From Hymenobacter cheonanensis (GTDB taxonomy: Bacteria; Bacteroidota; Bacteroidia; Cytophagales; Hymenobacteraceae): DNA of 64,000 nucleotides. Of the stretch, positions 8,806-18,424 are shown one piece after another; position 1 is the stretch's first letter; each line of letters opens with the position of its first letter. The position numbers and the translations under genes are program-made. The stretch spans positions 797,414-861,413 of the forward strand of contig NZ_JAUQSW010000001.1 of assembly GCF_030581075.1 (NCBI RefSeq), given 5' to 3'. The notes under the pieces are model-generated. The model ran no database searches, was not told where the DNA came from, and worked only from the letters and a program-made list of their open reading frames with translations.

Positions 8806-9726
8806 TTATTGGTGTTGTTTAACGTACTCAACAGTGGCAGCTAACGCAGTGGGCAAGGCCGTTTGAGTAATAGGGCCGAAAGTATGCTCGAAGCGGCTGG
8901 TGCTACTTTCCATATGCATAACCTGACCCGGCCTATAGGGCAAAGCGCCATACTGCACACTTGTGGCCGTCCCGGTCAGGTCGCGGATAGTATCGACCAT
9001 AGTGCGCAGGCTGATAGCACGGTTGGCTCCAACGTTATACACCCCACTAAAACCCGGCGCGGCAGGAAGAGTTTGGACAATAGCACGGGCCAAATCGGGC
9101 GCAAACAGGTAATCGTACTGCTGCTCACAATTAGTTAGCGCCGGAGATTGGTACTTCAAGAAATTGGCAGCAACGAATGACACAAACCAGTGGGCGTCTT
9201 CCCTCGGACCAAATACGGCAAACACCCGCAGCCAATACCACTCCAGGCTTTGAGCCGAACAGTAAGCGCGTACCAGTTCCAAGGTAGCCAGCTTCACAGC
9301 CCCGTAGGCCATGACAGGCTGGGTAGGCTGGCCTTCATCGACGCGCCCGTGAAAAGCACCATACTCTGCCTGGGAGCCTAGTACTACCACTTTTTTGAGC
9401 CCACCCGGCAATAAAGTTTGCAATAGCTCCATCGTAAACGTTAAGTTACTCAGCTGGCTATTCCAATCATCGCGCTGCCCTACGCCTACTCCCAGCCAGG
9501 CAGCATGTACCAGGTATTCTGCCTGCCAGGCAACTACTTGCTGCTGCCAATCTGGCTCATCAATGGTTACCCAGGTAATATGGCCGGCTACGGAGGCTAC
9601 TCGCCAAAGGCTTGATTGGGTTCGGCGCAGCGCTAGTACCTCATAGCCTTTAGCTACTAGTTCTTCGGCCAGATAGGAGCCGATAAAACCAGTAGCCCCG
9701 GTTAAAACTACTCGGCCCGCACTCAT
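8806..9726 (-). CDS. NAD-dependent epimerase/dehydratase (SDR), probable sugar ketone reductase
   Basis: This 306-residue extended SDR has the Rossmann motif TGATGFIGS (about residues 9-17), a substrate-side LGSQAEYG strand, and the catalytic pair Tyr141/Lys145 in AYGAVK. In related pathways an SDR at this point acts last: as a CDP-abequose or paratose synthase on the C-4 ketone, or as YerF reducing the acetyl branch of CDP-yersiniose. The adjacent ThDP enzyme favours the YerF-like role. Its ATG overlaps the ddhB stop as ATGA, and the ThDP gene starts 21 bases after its end, so the three genes form one transcript. The reaction is not proven from sequence. Confidence 0.78.
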   Translation of the reverse strand: MSAGRVVLTGATGFIGSYLAEELVAKGYEVLALRRTQSSLWRVASVAGHITWVTIDEPDWQQQVVAWQAEYLVHAAWLGVGVGQRDDWNSQLSNLTFTMELLQTLLPGGLKKVVVLGSQAEYGAFHGRVDEGQPTQPVMAYGAVKLATLELVRAYCSAQSLEWYWLRVFAVFGPREDAHWFVSFVAANFLKYQSPALTNCEQQYDYLFAPDLARAIVQTLPAAPGFSGVYNVGANRAISLRTMVDTIRDLTGTATSVQYGALPYRPGQVMHMESSTSRFEHTFGPITQTALPTALAATVEYVKQHQ

Positions 9727-10838
9727 ACCAAGCTGCTGTAAGCTTCTATATCTGACCGCACTAGCTCAGCAGCCAGCTGCCCGCTTGCCAAGGCTTTATA
9801 CCAGGCAATGGTTCGACGGATTGAGCTTGCCGCGTCGTAGCGCGGCTGCCATCTCAATTCGTTTACAGATTTGCTGATGTCAAGCTTTAGTAAGCCGGCT
9901 TCGTGAGGCTGATTGGCAAGCGCAGGAGTTTCGTAGTGCCCTGCTCCCCAGGCGTGCAATGCTGTATCGGCCAGGGCGCTTACGGGTAATGTATCCTGCA
10001 GATGGGGACCAAAATTCCAGGCCCCGGTATAACGGGTCGGCTCAGCAGCCAATCGTGCACCTAGCAGCAGATAGCCGCCCAAGGGCTCCAGTACATGCTG
10101 CCAAGGGCGCACAGCCTGCGGATTCCGGACCTGCACGGGCTGCCCGGATGCTAATGCCCGCACTATATCGGGAATAATTCGGTCTTTGGCCCAGTCGCCG
10201 CCACCAATCACATTGCCAGCCCGGCCTACTGCCAGCGATTTCTGATGGTGTTCGTAATCAGCAGAATTAAAAAAAGATTGGGCGTAACAGTTAATTACCA
10301 ATTCAGCACACGCTTTGCTGGCGCTGTAGGGGTCGTAGCCACCCAGCCGGTCATTTTCGCGGTAGGGGTACACCCACTCCTTATTCTCGTAAACCTTATC
10401 AGTAGTGATTGCGACTATGGTGCAGGGCTTGGCCAGCCGCCGTAGGGCATCGAGCAGGTTTGCGGTCCCTAGCGCGTTGGTGGCAAAAGTCTCGACCGGT
10501 ATATCGTAAGACAACCGCACCAGAGGCTGAGCAGCCAGGTGAAAGACAAAATCGGGTTGGCACTCCGCTACTGCCTGCTCAAGCGCGGCCCGGTCGCTGA
10601 GGTCCCCGATAATGGAATGGCAAAGGGAATCTCCCGCCAACAGCTCATATAAGCTGGGCTGACTGTCTGGCGCCAGGGCATACCCGGTAACATCGGCCCC
10701 TAGCAAATGGAGCCAGTACAAAAGCCACGCACCTTTAAAGCCAGTGTGGCCAGTAAGGAGCACTTTTTTGCCTTTATAGGTAGCCTGTAGCAGCTCTATG
10801 CTCAGGGGCGAGGCGGCTGGCGCAGTAGAATTTACCAT
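9723..10838 (-). CDS. ddhB: CDP-glucose 4,6-dehydratase
   Basis: This 371-residue SDR converts CDP-glucose to CDP-6-deoxy-4-keto-glucose. It shows LLTGHTGFKGAWL near residue 30, the family block TTDKVYENKEW, the catalytic YSASK, and NVIGGGDWAKDRIIPD, all typical of RfbG/DdhB. The start at 10838 was chosen because its ATG overlaps the ddhA stop in the seven bases ATGGTAA and the following sequence fits the family length. A longer form starting inside ddhA is possible but adds only about 10 residues. It is the second gene of the ddh operon; the product feeds ddhC. Confidence 0.93.
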   Translation of the reverse strand: MVNSTAPAASPLSIELLQATYKGKKVLLTGHTGFKGAWLLYWLHLLGADVTGYALAPDSQPSLYELLAGDSLCHSIIGDLSDRAALEQAVAECQPDFVFHLAAQPLVRLSYDIPVETFATNALGTANLLDALRRLAKPCTIVAITTDKVYENKEWVYPYRENDRLGGYDPYSASKACAELVINCYAQSFFNSADYEHHQKSLAVGRAGNVIGGGDWAKDRIIPDIVRALASGQPVQVRNPQAVRPWQHVLEPLGGYLLLGARLAAEPTRYTGAWNFGPHLQDTLPVSALADTALHAWGAGHYETPALANQPHEAGLLKLDISKSVNELRWQPRYDAASSIRRTIAWYKALASGQLAAELVRSDIEAYSSLV

Positions 10839-11605
10839 ATCTTCCATGCGGCTTGATTTTCGCGCCATGCCTGGTCCAATTCAAACTTATCGCGTAGCGT
10901 ATCCATTGGCTTCCAAAAGCCATGATGCTTGTAAGCCTTCATTTGCCCATCGCGGGCAATGCTTTCCATTGGCGTCCGCTCCCAGATGGTAGCGTCGCCT
11001 TCGGTAATGTAGTCCAATACCCCGGGCTCGCAGACCAAAAATCCTCCGTTAATCCAAGCGCCGTCGCCTTTAGGCTTCTCCGCAAATGAATGAATAGCAT
11101 CGTCCGGACCTAAATCAAGCGCCCCAAAGCGCCCGCTTGGCTGCACCGCAGTTACGGTACAGAGGCGGCCATGCGCTTTGTGAAAGGCTACTTCTTCGGT
11201 GATGTTGATGTTTGATACACCGTCACCATAAGTCAGCAGGAACGGCTCGTTGTTGAGATGCTGCGCAATACGCTTAATACGTCCGCCCGTCATGGTTTCG
11301 AGGCCTGTATCGACGAGCGTAATATTCCACGGCTCGGCGTAAGAATCGTGCACCTGCAGCTTGTTTTCCTTCAGGTTGATGGTCACATCGGACTTGTGAA
11401 GGAAATAATTAGCAAAATACTCCTTAATAACGTAGCCTTTATAGCCCAGGCAAATGACAAAGTCATTGAAGCCATGAGCCGAGTAGATTTTCATAATGTG
11501 CCACAGGATGGGCATATCACCAATCTCTACCATTGGCTTGGGTTTAAGGACAGTTTCTTCTGAGAGGCGGGTACCGAGCCCGCCCGCGAGAATGACGACT
11601 TTCAC
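10832..11605 (-). CDS. ddhA: Glucose-1-phosphate cytidylyltransferase
   Basis: This 257-residue nucleotidyltransferase makes CDP-glucose from glucose-1-phosphate and CTP, the first step of the CDP-3,6-dideoxyhexose route. The N-terminus VVILAGGLGTRLSEET is the nucleotide-binding signature. KPMVEIGDMPILWHIMKIY, LTYGDGVSNINI and EKPKGDGAWINGGF identify the RfbF/DdhA subfamily rather than RmlA or GalU. It is the first gene of the five-gene ddh unit: ddhB overlaps its stop, and a good -7 box lies 48 bases upstream. Confidence 0.95.
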   Translation of the reverse strand: MKVVILAGGLGTRLSEETVLKPKPMVEIGDMPILWHIMKIYSAHGFNDFVICLGYKGYVIKEYFANYFLHKSDVTINLKENKLQVHDSYAEPWNITLVDTGLETMTGGRIKRIAQHLNNEPFLLTYGDGVSNINITEEVAFHKAHGRLCTVTAVQPSGRFGALDLGPDDAIHSFAEKPKGDGAWINGGFLVCEPGVLDYITEGDATIWERTPMESIARDGQMKAYKHHGFWKPMDTLRDKFELDQAWRENQAAWKIW

Positions 11606-11652
11606 GAGGATTTTTTAAGTGAGTCTCTACTAAAAGCAGCAGTAAGTAGGCG

Positions 11653-11660
11653 CAAAGGTA
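11653..11660 (-). promoter_or_regulatory. -7 promoter box of the ddh operon
   Basis: TACCTTTG on the minus strand, an exact TAnnTTTG match, 48 bases before the ddhA ATG. It probably drives ddhA through at least the ThDP gene. The -33 element is not evident. Confidence 0.5.
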
Positions 11661-11853
11661 ACCAAAATCCTGCGCCCGCCGGGGCGGCTCACAAAATGGG
11701 GCTTTTCAAAAACTACTCTGCCACAGCTACTCATTCCGCCATTTTTTGTTCTTAGCGGTGCATGAGAACCTCTTTTTGAAGCTGCTACGCCTCTGCCCAA
11801 TTCGTCTTAGGCGTTCACAAAGCTTAACACCTCATTAACAAGGGCTGCCGTGA

Positions 11854-12975
11854 CTAGCTAGCCCCGGCAAAAAAGCGCCGAATACTTGCTGCTATTGTCG
11901 CAACTGTTTCTTCTTGCATACCAGGCCACAGGGGCAGGCTAAGGCAGGTGGCTGCCAGCGTCTCGGCAATGGGCAGCGAGCCGGCGGCCAGGCCCAGCGA
12001 TGCGTAGGCCGGCTGCCGGTGCGGGGGCACCGGGTAATGAATGAGCGTACCGATGCCGCCAGCCGCCAGGTGGCGCTGAAGAGCATCGCGCTGCGGGCAA
12101 TGCACTACGTACAGGTGCCAGACCGGCTCGGCCCCCGGCGCTACTGCCGGCAGGCGCAGGCCAGGCAAGCCGGCCAGGTACTGGCTATACCACACCGCCA
12201 GCTGCCGGCGTTGCGCGGTCCAGGTGGGTAGGTGGCGCAGTTTAATGCGCAGCACGGCAGCCTGCAGCTCGTCGAGCCGCGAATTATATCCCGGCAGCTG
12301 ATGGTGGTTTTTCTGGTCAGAGCCATAGTTACGCAGCTGGCGTAAGCGCTGGGCCAGGCCGGGGTCGCTGGTAGTGATAGCGCCGGCATCGCCCAGCGCG
12401 CCCAGGTTTTTGGTAGGGTAAAAGCTTGTGCCACTGGCGATACCAAAGCTTCCCGTTAGCTGCCCCTCAAACGCCGCACCCTGGGCTTGCGCATTATCCT
12501 CTATCACCGTCAGGTGGTACCGCCGGGCCAGGGCCATAATTTCGGTCATGCGGCAGGGCTGGCCGTATAGATGCACCGGCAGCACAGCGCGCGTGCGCGC
12601 GGTAATGGCGGCCTCCAAGCGGCTAGGGTCCAGGTTGCTTGTGGCAGGGTCGGGCTCCACTGGTACTGGCACTGCGCCCGCGTGGGAGACGGCCAGCCAC
12701 GTCGCGATGTAGGTATTGGACGGCACGAGCACTTCGTCGCCCGGCCCGATATCCAGGGCTCGCAACGCTAGGGTCAAGGCTTCCAGGCCATTTCCTACCC
12801 CCACTGTGTGGGCAACCTGGCTGAAGGCACTGTACTCCTGCTCAAATAAGGCCAGCTCCTCCCCTAGCACGTACCATTCGGCATCGTACACGCGCGCCAT
12901 AGTAGCCAGCGTTTCCGCACGCACTGCTGCGTGCATGGCGTGCATCGAAAAGAAGGGAATGACTGGTGCAGACAT
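11854..12975 (-). CDS. DegT/DnrJ/EryC1/StrS family sugar aminotransferase
   Basis: This 373-residue PLP enzyme has GVGNGLEALTLALRAL near residue 55, VIEDNAQAQGA near residue 160, and the PLP-binding lysine in SFYPTKNLGALGDAG. That lysine contrasts with the histidine in ddhC. The late motif YNSRLDELQAAVLRIKL is also present. Family members transaminate a nucleotide-linked keto-sugar, usually with glutamate. The ATG at 12975 is preferred over the upstream in-frame start because family homology (PVIPFFSM) follows it at once. About 250 bases separate it from ddhA and 125 from the UXS gene behind it. The keto-sugar substrate is unclear; no dedicated 4,6-dehydratase for it is evident apart from ddhB. 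Confidence 0.85.
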   Translation of the reverse strand: MSAPVIPFFSMHAMHAAVRAETLATMARVYDAEWYVLGEELALFEQEYSAFSQVAHTVGVGNGLEALTLALRALDIGPGDEVLVPSNTYIATWLAVSHAGAVPVPVEPDPATSNLDPSRLEAAITARTRAVLPVHLYGQPCRMTEIMALARRYHLTVIEDNAQAQGAAFEGQLTGSFGIASGTSFYPTKNLGALGDAGAITTSDPGLAQRLRQLRNYGSDQKNHHQLPGYNSRLDELQAAVLRIKLRHLPTWTAQRRQLAVWYSQYLAGLPGLRLPAVAPGAEPVWHLYVVHCPQRDALQRHLAAGGIGTLIHYPVPPHRQPAYASLGLAAGSLPIAETLAATCLSLPLWPGMQEETVATIAASIRRFFAGAS

Positions 12976-13100
12976 GCGGCCGGCAGCTTGGCTTAAGTGA
13001 TGAAACCCGGCTGGGTATTCGTACAAAAACGGCTGAGCCCCGGGAAATTCCCATCAGCTCAGCCGCTTCTGCTGCGTTATCCGGGTGGCTAACTGCCAGC

Positions 13101-14054
13101 TTATTTTACGTGTTCCTTGAAGTATTCCAGCGTGCGGCGCAAGCCTTCGGCGCGGTCTACTTTCGGCTCCCAGCCCAGAATCTCCTTGGCTTTGGTAATG
13201 TCGGGCCGGCGCTTCATCGGGTCGTTTTCGGGCAGCGCCTGGTAGGTGGGCTTAAACTCAACCCCCGTCAGCTTGGCAATTTCTTCCCCAAACTCCTTGA
13301 TGGTAATCTCGGCCGGGTTACCAATGTTCACCGGCATGTGGTAGTCGCTGAGCAGCAACCGATAAATACCATCCACTAGGTCGTCGACGTAGCAAAACGA
13401 GCGCGTTTGCGAGCCATCGCCAAATACCGTGAGGTTTTCGCCCCGCAAGGCCTGCGACAGGAAGGCCGGGAGCACGCGGCCATCATCGAGGCGCATACGC
13501 GGGCCGTAGGTATTGAAAATGCGAATAATGCGCGTTTCCAGCCCGTGGTGGTTGTGGTAGGCCATGGTAATGGCTTCCTGAAAGCGCTTGGCCTCGTCGT
13601 AGCAGCCGCGCGGCCCCACCGGGTTCACGTTGCCCCAGTACTCTTCTACCTGCGGGTGCACCTCGGGGTCGCCGTAAACTTCCGACGTGCTGGCAATCAG
13701 TACGCGGGCCCCTTTCACGCGGGCCAGGCCCAGCAAGTTATGCGTACCGAGCGAACCCACCTTCAGGGTTTGAATCGGAATTTTGAGGTAGTCAATCGGC
13801 GAGGCCGGCGAGGCGAAGTGCAGAATGTAATCGAGCTTACCGGGCACGAACACAAACTTGCTGACGTCGTGGTGGTGAAACTCGAAATCTTCCCGCTTAA
13901 ACAGGTGCTCGATATTGGCTAGGTTGCCCGTCACGAGGTTGTCCATTGCAATCACGTGGTAACCCTCGGCCAGGAACCTGTCGCAGAGGTGCGAGCCCAG
14001 GAAGCCAGCGCCGCCGGTAATGAGAATGCGTTTTTTTTCGGAGCTATTATCCAT
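13101..14054 (-). CDS. uxs: UDP-glucuronate decarboxylase (UDP-xylose synthase)
   Basis: This 317-residue SDR converts UDP-glucuronate to UDP-xylose. It shows [19 protein letters not shown] at residues 10-28, the UXS signature [12 protein letters not shown], the [15 protein letters not shown] strand, and the catalytic YDEAKR. The length equals cytosolic UXS enzymes. It starts 36 bases after the ugd stop, so the two probably share a transcript and run consecutive reactions. The xylose made could serve the GT61 or GT14-like transferases; that link is inference. Confidence 0.93.
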   Translation of the reverse strand: MDNSSEKKRILITGGAGFLGSHLCDRFLAEGYHVIAMDNLVTGNLANIEHLFKREDFEFHHHDVSKFVFVPGKLDYILHFASPASPIDYLKIPIQTLKVGSLGTHNLLGLARVKGARVLIASTSEVYGDPEVHPQVEEYWGNVNPVGPRGCYDEAKRFQEAITMAYHNHHGLETRIIRIFNTYGPRMRLDDGRVLPAFLSQALRGENLTVFGDGSQTRSFCYVDDLVDGIYRLLLSDYHMPVNIGNPAEITIKEFGEEIAKLTGVEFKPTYQALPENDPMKRRPDITKAKEILGWEPKVDRAEGLRRTLEYFKEHVK

Positions 14055-14090
14055 GTAGTGGTTTAATTATGAGTCTGTTAACTAGGTCAG

Positions 14091-15431
14091 CTAGGCTACC
14101 GGCTCGGTATGCGCCGTGCGAATACCGATGCAATGGTAGGCAAAGCCCGCCTCCTTCATCTCGGCCGGGTCGTAGATGTTGCGTCCGTCAAAGATTACTT
14201 TTTGCTTAAGCAGGCGCCCAACCACCTCAAAAGAAGGCGACCGGAACTCCGGCCATTCCGTCACTACCAGCAGGGCATCGGCGTCTACCAGGGCTTCAAA
14301 CTGGTCCTTGGCGTACGTAATGGTATCGTGCAGCGTATGCTTGGCCTCGGCAATAGCCACCGGGTCGTAGGCCGAAACGGTAGCGCCCTCGGCAAGCAGC
14401 TTCTCGATGATGACCAGCGAAGGAGCCTCGCGCATGTCATCAGTTTTAGGCTTGAACGACAAACCCCAGATGGCAAACTTGCGGCCCTTCAGGTCGCCTC
14501 CAAAGTGCTTTTTCACCTTGCTGAACAAAACCTCCTTTTGGGCTTCGTTCACGCCCTCCACCGCTTGCAGCACCTGCATCTGGTAGCCGTTTTCCTGGGC
14601 CGTCTTTATGAGCGCCTTCACATCCTTCGGGAAGCAGGAGCCGCCATAGCCAATACCCGGGTAGATAAATTTGGTACCAATGCGGGCATCGGAGCCAATA
14701 CCCTGGCGCACTTTATTTACATCGGCTCCCATGATTTCGCATAGGTTAGCAATGTCATTCATAAACGAAATTTTAGTCGCCAACATAGAATTGGCGGCGT
14801 ATTTCGTCATTTCGGCCGACGGGATATCCATGAAGATAATCGGGTGGCCGTTCAGCAGGAAGGGCTTGTAAAGGCGGCGCATCACTTCCTCGGCCCGCTC
14901 AGAGCTGATACCCACCACAATGCGGTCGGGCTTGAGGAAGTCATCGATGGCCGCGCCTTCTTTCAGGAATTCCGGATTGGACGCCACATCAAATTCCACG
15001 TCAGCGCCCCGTTTTGCCAGGGCATTCTGCAGCTCGGTACGCACCTTTGCGGCCGTGCCAACCGGCACGGTACTTTTGGTCACTACCACGCAGTAATTGT
15101 CGATACTTTCGCCAATGCCTCGTGCTACCGCCAGCACATATTTCAGGTCGGCCGAGCCATCCTCGCCGGGAGGCGTGCCCACGGCAATAAATGCGACATC
15201 GGTGCCCTTAATAGCTTCGCTCAGGTTAGTCGAGAAATGCAGGCGCTCAGCTTTCACATTGCGGCTCACCATCTCCTCCAGCCCAGGCTCGTAGATGGGC
15301 AGAATGCCATTGCGCAGATTAGCAATTTTCTTCTCGTCAATATCGATGCAGGTTACATTAATGCCTACTTCAGCAAAGCACGTACCCGTTACCAACCCGA
15401 CGTAGCCGGTACCTACAACAGCAATTTTCAT
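14091..15431 (-). CDS. ugd: UDP-glucose 6-dehydrogenase
   Basis: This 446-residue protein oxidises UDP-glucose to UDP-glucuronate with two NAD. The N-terminal NAD site is MKIAVVGTGYVGLVTGTCFA. The central domain contains SNPEFLKEGAAIDDF. The catalytic cysteine lies in GIGYGGSCFPKDVKAL, and the C-terminal domain begins with IWGLSFKPKTDDMREAPS. All key residues are present and the length is typical. It supplies the substrate of the UXS enzyme encoded next to it. Confidence 0.96.
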   Translation of the reverse strand: MKIAVVGTGYVGLVTGTCFAEVGINVTCIDIDEKKIANLRNGILPIYEPGLEEMVSRNVKAERLHFSTNLSEAIKGTDVAFIAVGTPPGEDGSADLKYVLAVARGIGESIDNYCVVVTKSTVPVGTAAKVRTELQNALAKRGADVEFDVASNPEFLKEGAAIDDFLKPDRIVVGISSERAEEVMRRLYKPFLLNGHPIIFMDIPSAEMTKYAANSMLATKISFMNDIANLCEIMGADVNKVRQGIGSDARIGTKFIYPGIGYGGSCFPKDVKALIKTAQENGYQMQVLQAVEGVNEAQKEVLFSKVKKHFGGDLKGRKFAIWGLSFKPKTDDMREAPSLVIIEKLLAEGATVSAYDPVAIAEAKHTLHDTITYAKDQFEALVDADALLVVTEWPEFRSPSFEVVGRLLKQKVIFDGRNIYDPAEMKEAGFAYHCIGIRTAHTEPVA

Positions 15432-15560
15432 ATTGAGTTTTTAAACAAAGGATTTAAAAAAATATTTCAATCCGTTTCACCAATTCCTGCCGAAAGATTA
15501 ATTCATCTTTGCAGAAGAAAAAATTTACAATAAATTATTTATTAGCCGTTGACTAATGCC

Positions 15561-16271
15561 TTATTTTCCAAAACCATATTTTAGAATGCAATAGATAGCC
15601 CGAAAGCCATCGCGCCAGCCAATTTTCTTTCCTTCGGCATAAGTACGACCATAGTAGCTGATACCAACTTCATAAATACGGATGTTCGGTATTTTAGCTA
15701 CTTTAGCGGTTATCTCGGGCTCAAATCCGAAGCGCTTCTCGCGTAAAGGTATATTCTGGATGATATTTCGCCGAAACAGCTTATAACACGTTTCCATATC
15801 GGTCAAATTCAAGTTGTTCAAAGCGTTAGATAGCTGAGTCAACCATTTATTACCGATGCTGTGCCAAAAGAATAAAATGCGATGAGGATTACCACCGATG
15901 AAACGTGAGCCAAAAACAACATCGGCAAATCCTTTTACTACGGGCGCTAATAAAATATTATACTCAGCAGGGTCGTATTCGAGGTCGGCATCTTGAATGA
16001 TAACGTAATCGCCAGTAGCCTTTTGAATGCCCGTATGCAGGGCGGCTCCTTTACCCATATTGCTTGCGTGAGCATAGTACATTATCTCCAGGTGAGGATT
16101 TTCACGCATGTACTTTTTTACGGCAGCTTCTGTGTCATCGACAGAGAAATCATTAATAATAATTATTTCCTTGCCGATATTATTAATCAGCTCAACCTGC
16201 GCAATTAAATCGAGTATCTTGTGAATGGTTTTGCCTTCATTATAAGCAGGAATTATGATGGAAAGCTTCAC
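15561..16271 (-). CDS. Glycosyltransferase family 2, dolichol-phosphate mannosyltransferase-like
   Basis: This 236-residue GT-A enzyme has MKLSIIIPAYNEGKTIHKIL at the N-terminus, IIINDFSVDDTE near residue 40, GKGAALHTGIQKATGDYVII with the DADLEYDP metal site near residue 95, and a GSRF strand. It matches the soluble catalytic part of DPM1-like enzymes, without C-terminal membrane helices, so it probably glycosylates a polyprenyl phosphate or a similar lipid acceptor. It stands between asnB and ugd on the same strand with moderate spacers and is more AT-rich than both. Donor unknown. Confidence 0.85.
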   Translation of the reverse strand: MKLSIIIPAYNEGKTIHKILDLIAQVELINNIGKEIIIINDFSVDDTEAAVKKYMRENPHLEIMYYAHASNMGKGAALHTGIQKATGDYVIIQDADLEYDPAEYNILLAPVVKGFADVVFGSRFIGGNPHRILFFWHSIGNKWLTQLSNALNNLNLTDMETCYKLFRRNIIQNIPLREKRFGFEPEITAKVAKIPNIRIYEVGISYYGRTYAEGKKIGWRDGFRAIYCILKYGFGK

Positions 16272-16342
16272 CTTTTACTGAACTTAGTAGTAACTAACCT
16301 GTCGGAATTATAATGGGCAACCTGGTTTAAAATCGCTAGCGA

Positions 16343-18250
16343 TTAACCTGCCATGTAATGTTTCCACCAGTATTGAAATACTATGAGTGCCCAAATCCGC
16401 GCGTGCGCATCACCAGGATTATTCGAGAAAAGCTGTTTTTTCAGTTTTTGAACGGTAGCCACGTCGAAGATACCCTGGCTTTCCACGAACCCATCGGCTA
16501 GCAGGTCCTGCTCGATTAAGGGGCGCAGCTCGCCACGCATCCACTTGAGCAAGGGCACTTCAAAGCCATGCTTCGGCCGGTCGTACAGCTCGGGGGGCAG
16601 CATGGGCCGGAAGGCATCCTGCACAATTTTTTTCTTCATAGTGCCGTCTACTTTACTGCTCACGGGTAGCGAGAAAGCAAAGTTGACAACTTTATAATCC
16701 AGGAAGGGAGTTCTGACTTCCAACGAGTTAGCCATGCTCATAAGGTCTACCTTCGTGAGCATGTCGTATGGCAGCACCAGTTGGGTATCGGTAAGGAGTA
16801 CCTCGTTCAGGTCGCCATCGGCGTGAATATTCTCGAGAATATCCTTGCGGCGCTTGGCGGCAACCTTCTTGTCTACTTTGCGGCGGCTGGCCGGGCTGAG
16901 CAGGTCGGTAGCTTCTTTTTCGGAAGCGAAGCTGGCCCAGTCCCAGTACCGGTCTTTGGGGCCACTGAGCATACCGCGCGAAAAACGCTGAAACTGCCGC
17001 ACCTTATTGCCAAAATAGGAATTGCGCGATTTGGGCAAGATATCCCAGAGCAGGTTTAAACCAGTTACGGCTTCGGCCTTAAAGCCGCCTTGCCGCACCC
17101 GGTAGTCGCCCATGTGCTTGTTATAGCCGCCAAACAACTCATCAGCGCCATCGCCGCTCAGGGCCACGGTTACGTGCTGGCGCGTGCGCTGGCTGAGAAT
17201 ATGCACCGCCAGTGCCGACGAGTCGGCAAAGGGCTCATCGAAGTAGTCGAGCATCTGAAAAATATGCTCGTACAAGTCGTTGTTGCTCAGCGAGAACACC
17301 GTGTGATTGGTGTTGTGCATCTTCGCCACCAGGTTGGCATACTTGGTTTCGTCGAAGAAGGGCTCGTCGCGGAAGCCAATGCTGAACGTGTTGAGGTGCG
17401 GCGTGTGGCGGGCCGCCAGGGCCGTAATCACGCTCGAGTCGATGCCCCCGCTCAGAAAAGAGCCTAGCGGCACGTCGGCCACGAGGCGGCGCTCCACGGC
17501 TTCATCCATGAGCGACACCAGCTTTTGCTGCTGCTCGTCGTAGGTGAGCTTATTTTTGGCAACTTTCTTGGGGTCGTAAGGCACTTTATACCAGCGCTTG
17601 CGCACTACCTTATCGCCCTGAATGAACAGGTAATAGCCGGGCAGCACCTTCTTAATGCCTTTGAAGATGGTAGCCGGCCCCGGAATATAGTTGAGCTGCA
17701 AATACTGGCTCAGCGCCACGTAGTCGAGCTTGCGGGGTACCCCAAGGGCTAGCAGCGACTTCAGTTCGGAGCCGAATAGCAGCTGGTCTTCGTCGCGGTA
17801 CACGTGCAGGGGCTTCACCCCAAAGCGGTCGCGGGCGATGAAGAGCGAGTTTTCCTCTTTGTCATAGATAGCGAAGCCAAAAAACCCGTTGAGTTTTTTG
17901 ATAAAGCTCCGGCCCTCGCTGATGTACAGATTCAGAATAACTTCCGTATCGGTCTGCGAATGAAACTGATAGCCCTTCCTGACTAGCTTCTCACGCAGCT
18001 CGCGAAAGTTGAATATTTCCCCGTTGAAGACAATTGTGTACCGGCCCGAGGCATCGGTCATGGGCTGGTTGCCGTCGGCCGAGAGGTCCAGGATGGCCAG
18101 CCGACGGAAACCCAGACCGCACTGGTCATATACAAAATGTCCTTGCGAATCGGGACCCCGACGCACAATGGCATCGGTGGCCGCTTGCAGGCGGGTCAGG
18201 GCCAAGCGGCCGGAATCGGAGAAGGCGTAAGCGCCGGTTATTCCACACAT
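16343..18250 (-). CDS. asnB: Asparagine synthase (glutamine-hydrolysing)
   Basis: This 635-residue enzyme has the N-terminal glutaminase domain starting with the catalytic Cys2 (MCGITGAYAF). The C-terminal synthetase domain carries the PP-loop SFLSGGIDSSVI near residue 265 and LSGDGADELFGGYNKH near residue 365. The classical reaction is ATP-dependent amidation of aspartate using glutamine. Paralogues of this long type are also common in polysaccharide loci, where they may amidate sugar acids, so a role on glucuronate-containing glycans is possible. A -7 box lies 11 bases upstream of the ATG, giving a very short leader. It opens the minus-strand polysaccharide block. Confidence 0.92.
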   Translation of the reverse strand: MCGITGAYAFSDSGRLALTRLQAATDAIVRRGPDSQGHFVYDQCGLGFRRLAILDLSADGNQPMTDASGRYTIVFNGEIFNFRELREKLVRKGYQFHSQTDTEVILNLYISEGRSFIKKLNGFFGFAIYDKEENSLFIARDRFGVKPLHVYRDEDQLLFGSELKSLLALGVPRKLDYVALSQYLQLNYIPGPATIFKGIKKVLPGYYLFIQGDKVVRKRWYKVPYDPKKVAKNKLTYDEQQQKLVSLMDEAVERRLVADVPLGSFLSGGIDSSVITALAARHTPHLNTFSIGFRDEPFFDETKYANLVAKMHNTNHTVFSLSNNDLYEHIFQMLDYFDEPFADSSALAVHILSQRTRQHVTVALSGDGADELFGGYNKHMGDYRVRQGGFKAEAVTGLNLLWDILPKSRNSYFGNKVRQFQRFSRGMLSGPKDRYWDWASFASEKEATDLLSPASRRKVDKKVAAKRRKDILENIHADGDLNEVLLTDTQLVLPYDMLTKVDLMSMANSLEVRTPFLDYKVVNFAFSLPVSSKVDGTMKKKIVQDAFRPMLPPELYDRPKHGFEVPLLKWMRGELRPLIEQDLLADGFVESQGIFDVATVQKLKKQLFSNNPGDAHARIWALIVFQYWWKHYMAG

Positions 18251-18260
18251 AGCTAGGCAG

Positions 18261-18268
18261 CAAAGATA
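18261..18268 (-). promoter_or_regulatory. -7 promoter box of asnB
   Basis: TATCTTTG on the minus strand, an exact TAnnTTTG match, ending 11 bases before the asnB ATG. The implied leader is only a few bases long. Confidence 0.5.
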
Positions 18269-18424
18269 GGGGCCAAGTAAGCCTCGTGGTTAGAAAGTCG
18301 GCGCCTTCTCCCCCTGGTTGCCCGGCTAAGTACGCAACCCGGGGCTACTTCTGCTAGTAAAGCCTACTGCTTAGCAGTACCCATGCTGCATTTTGCTAAC
18401 TCGCCACCTCTCCCCTACCTACCC

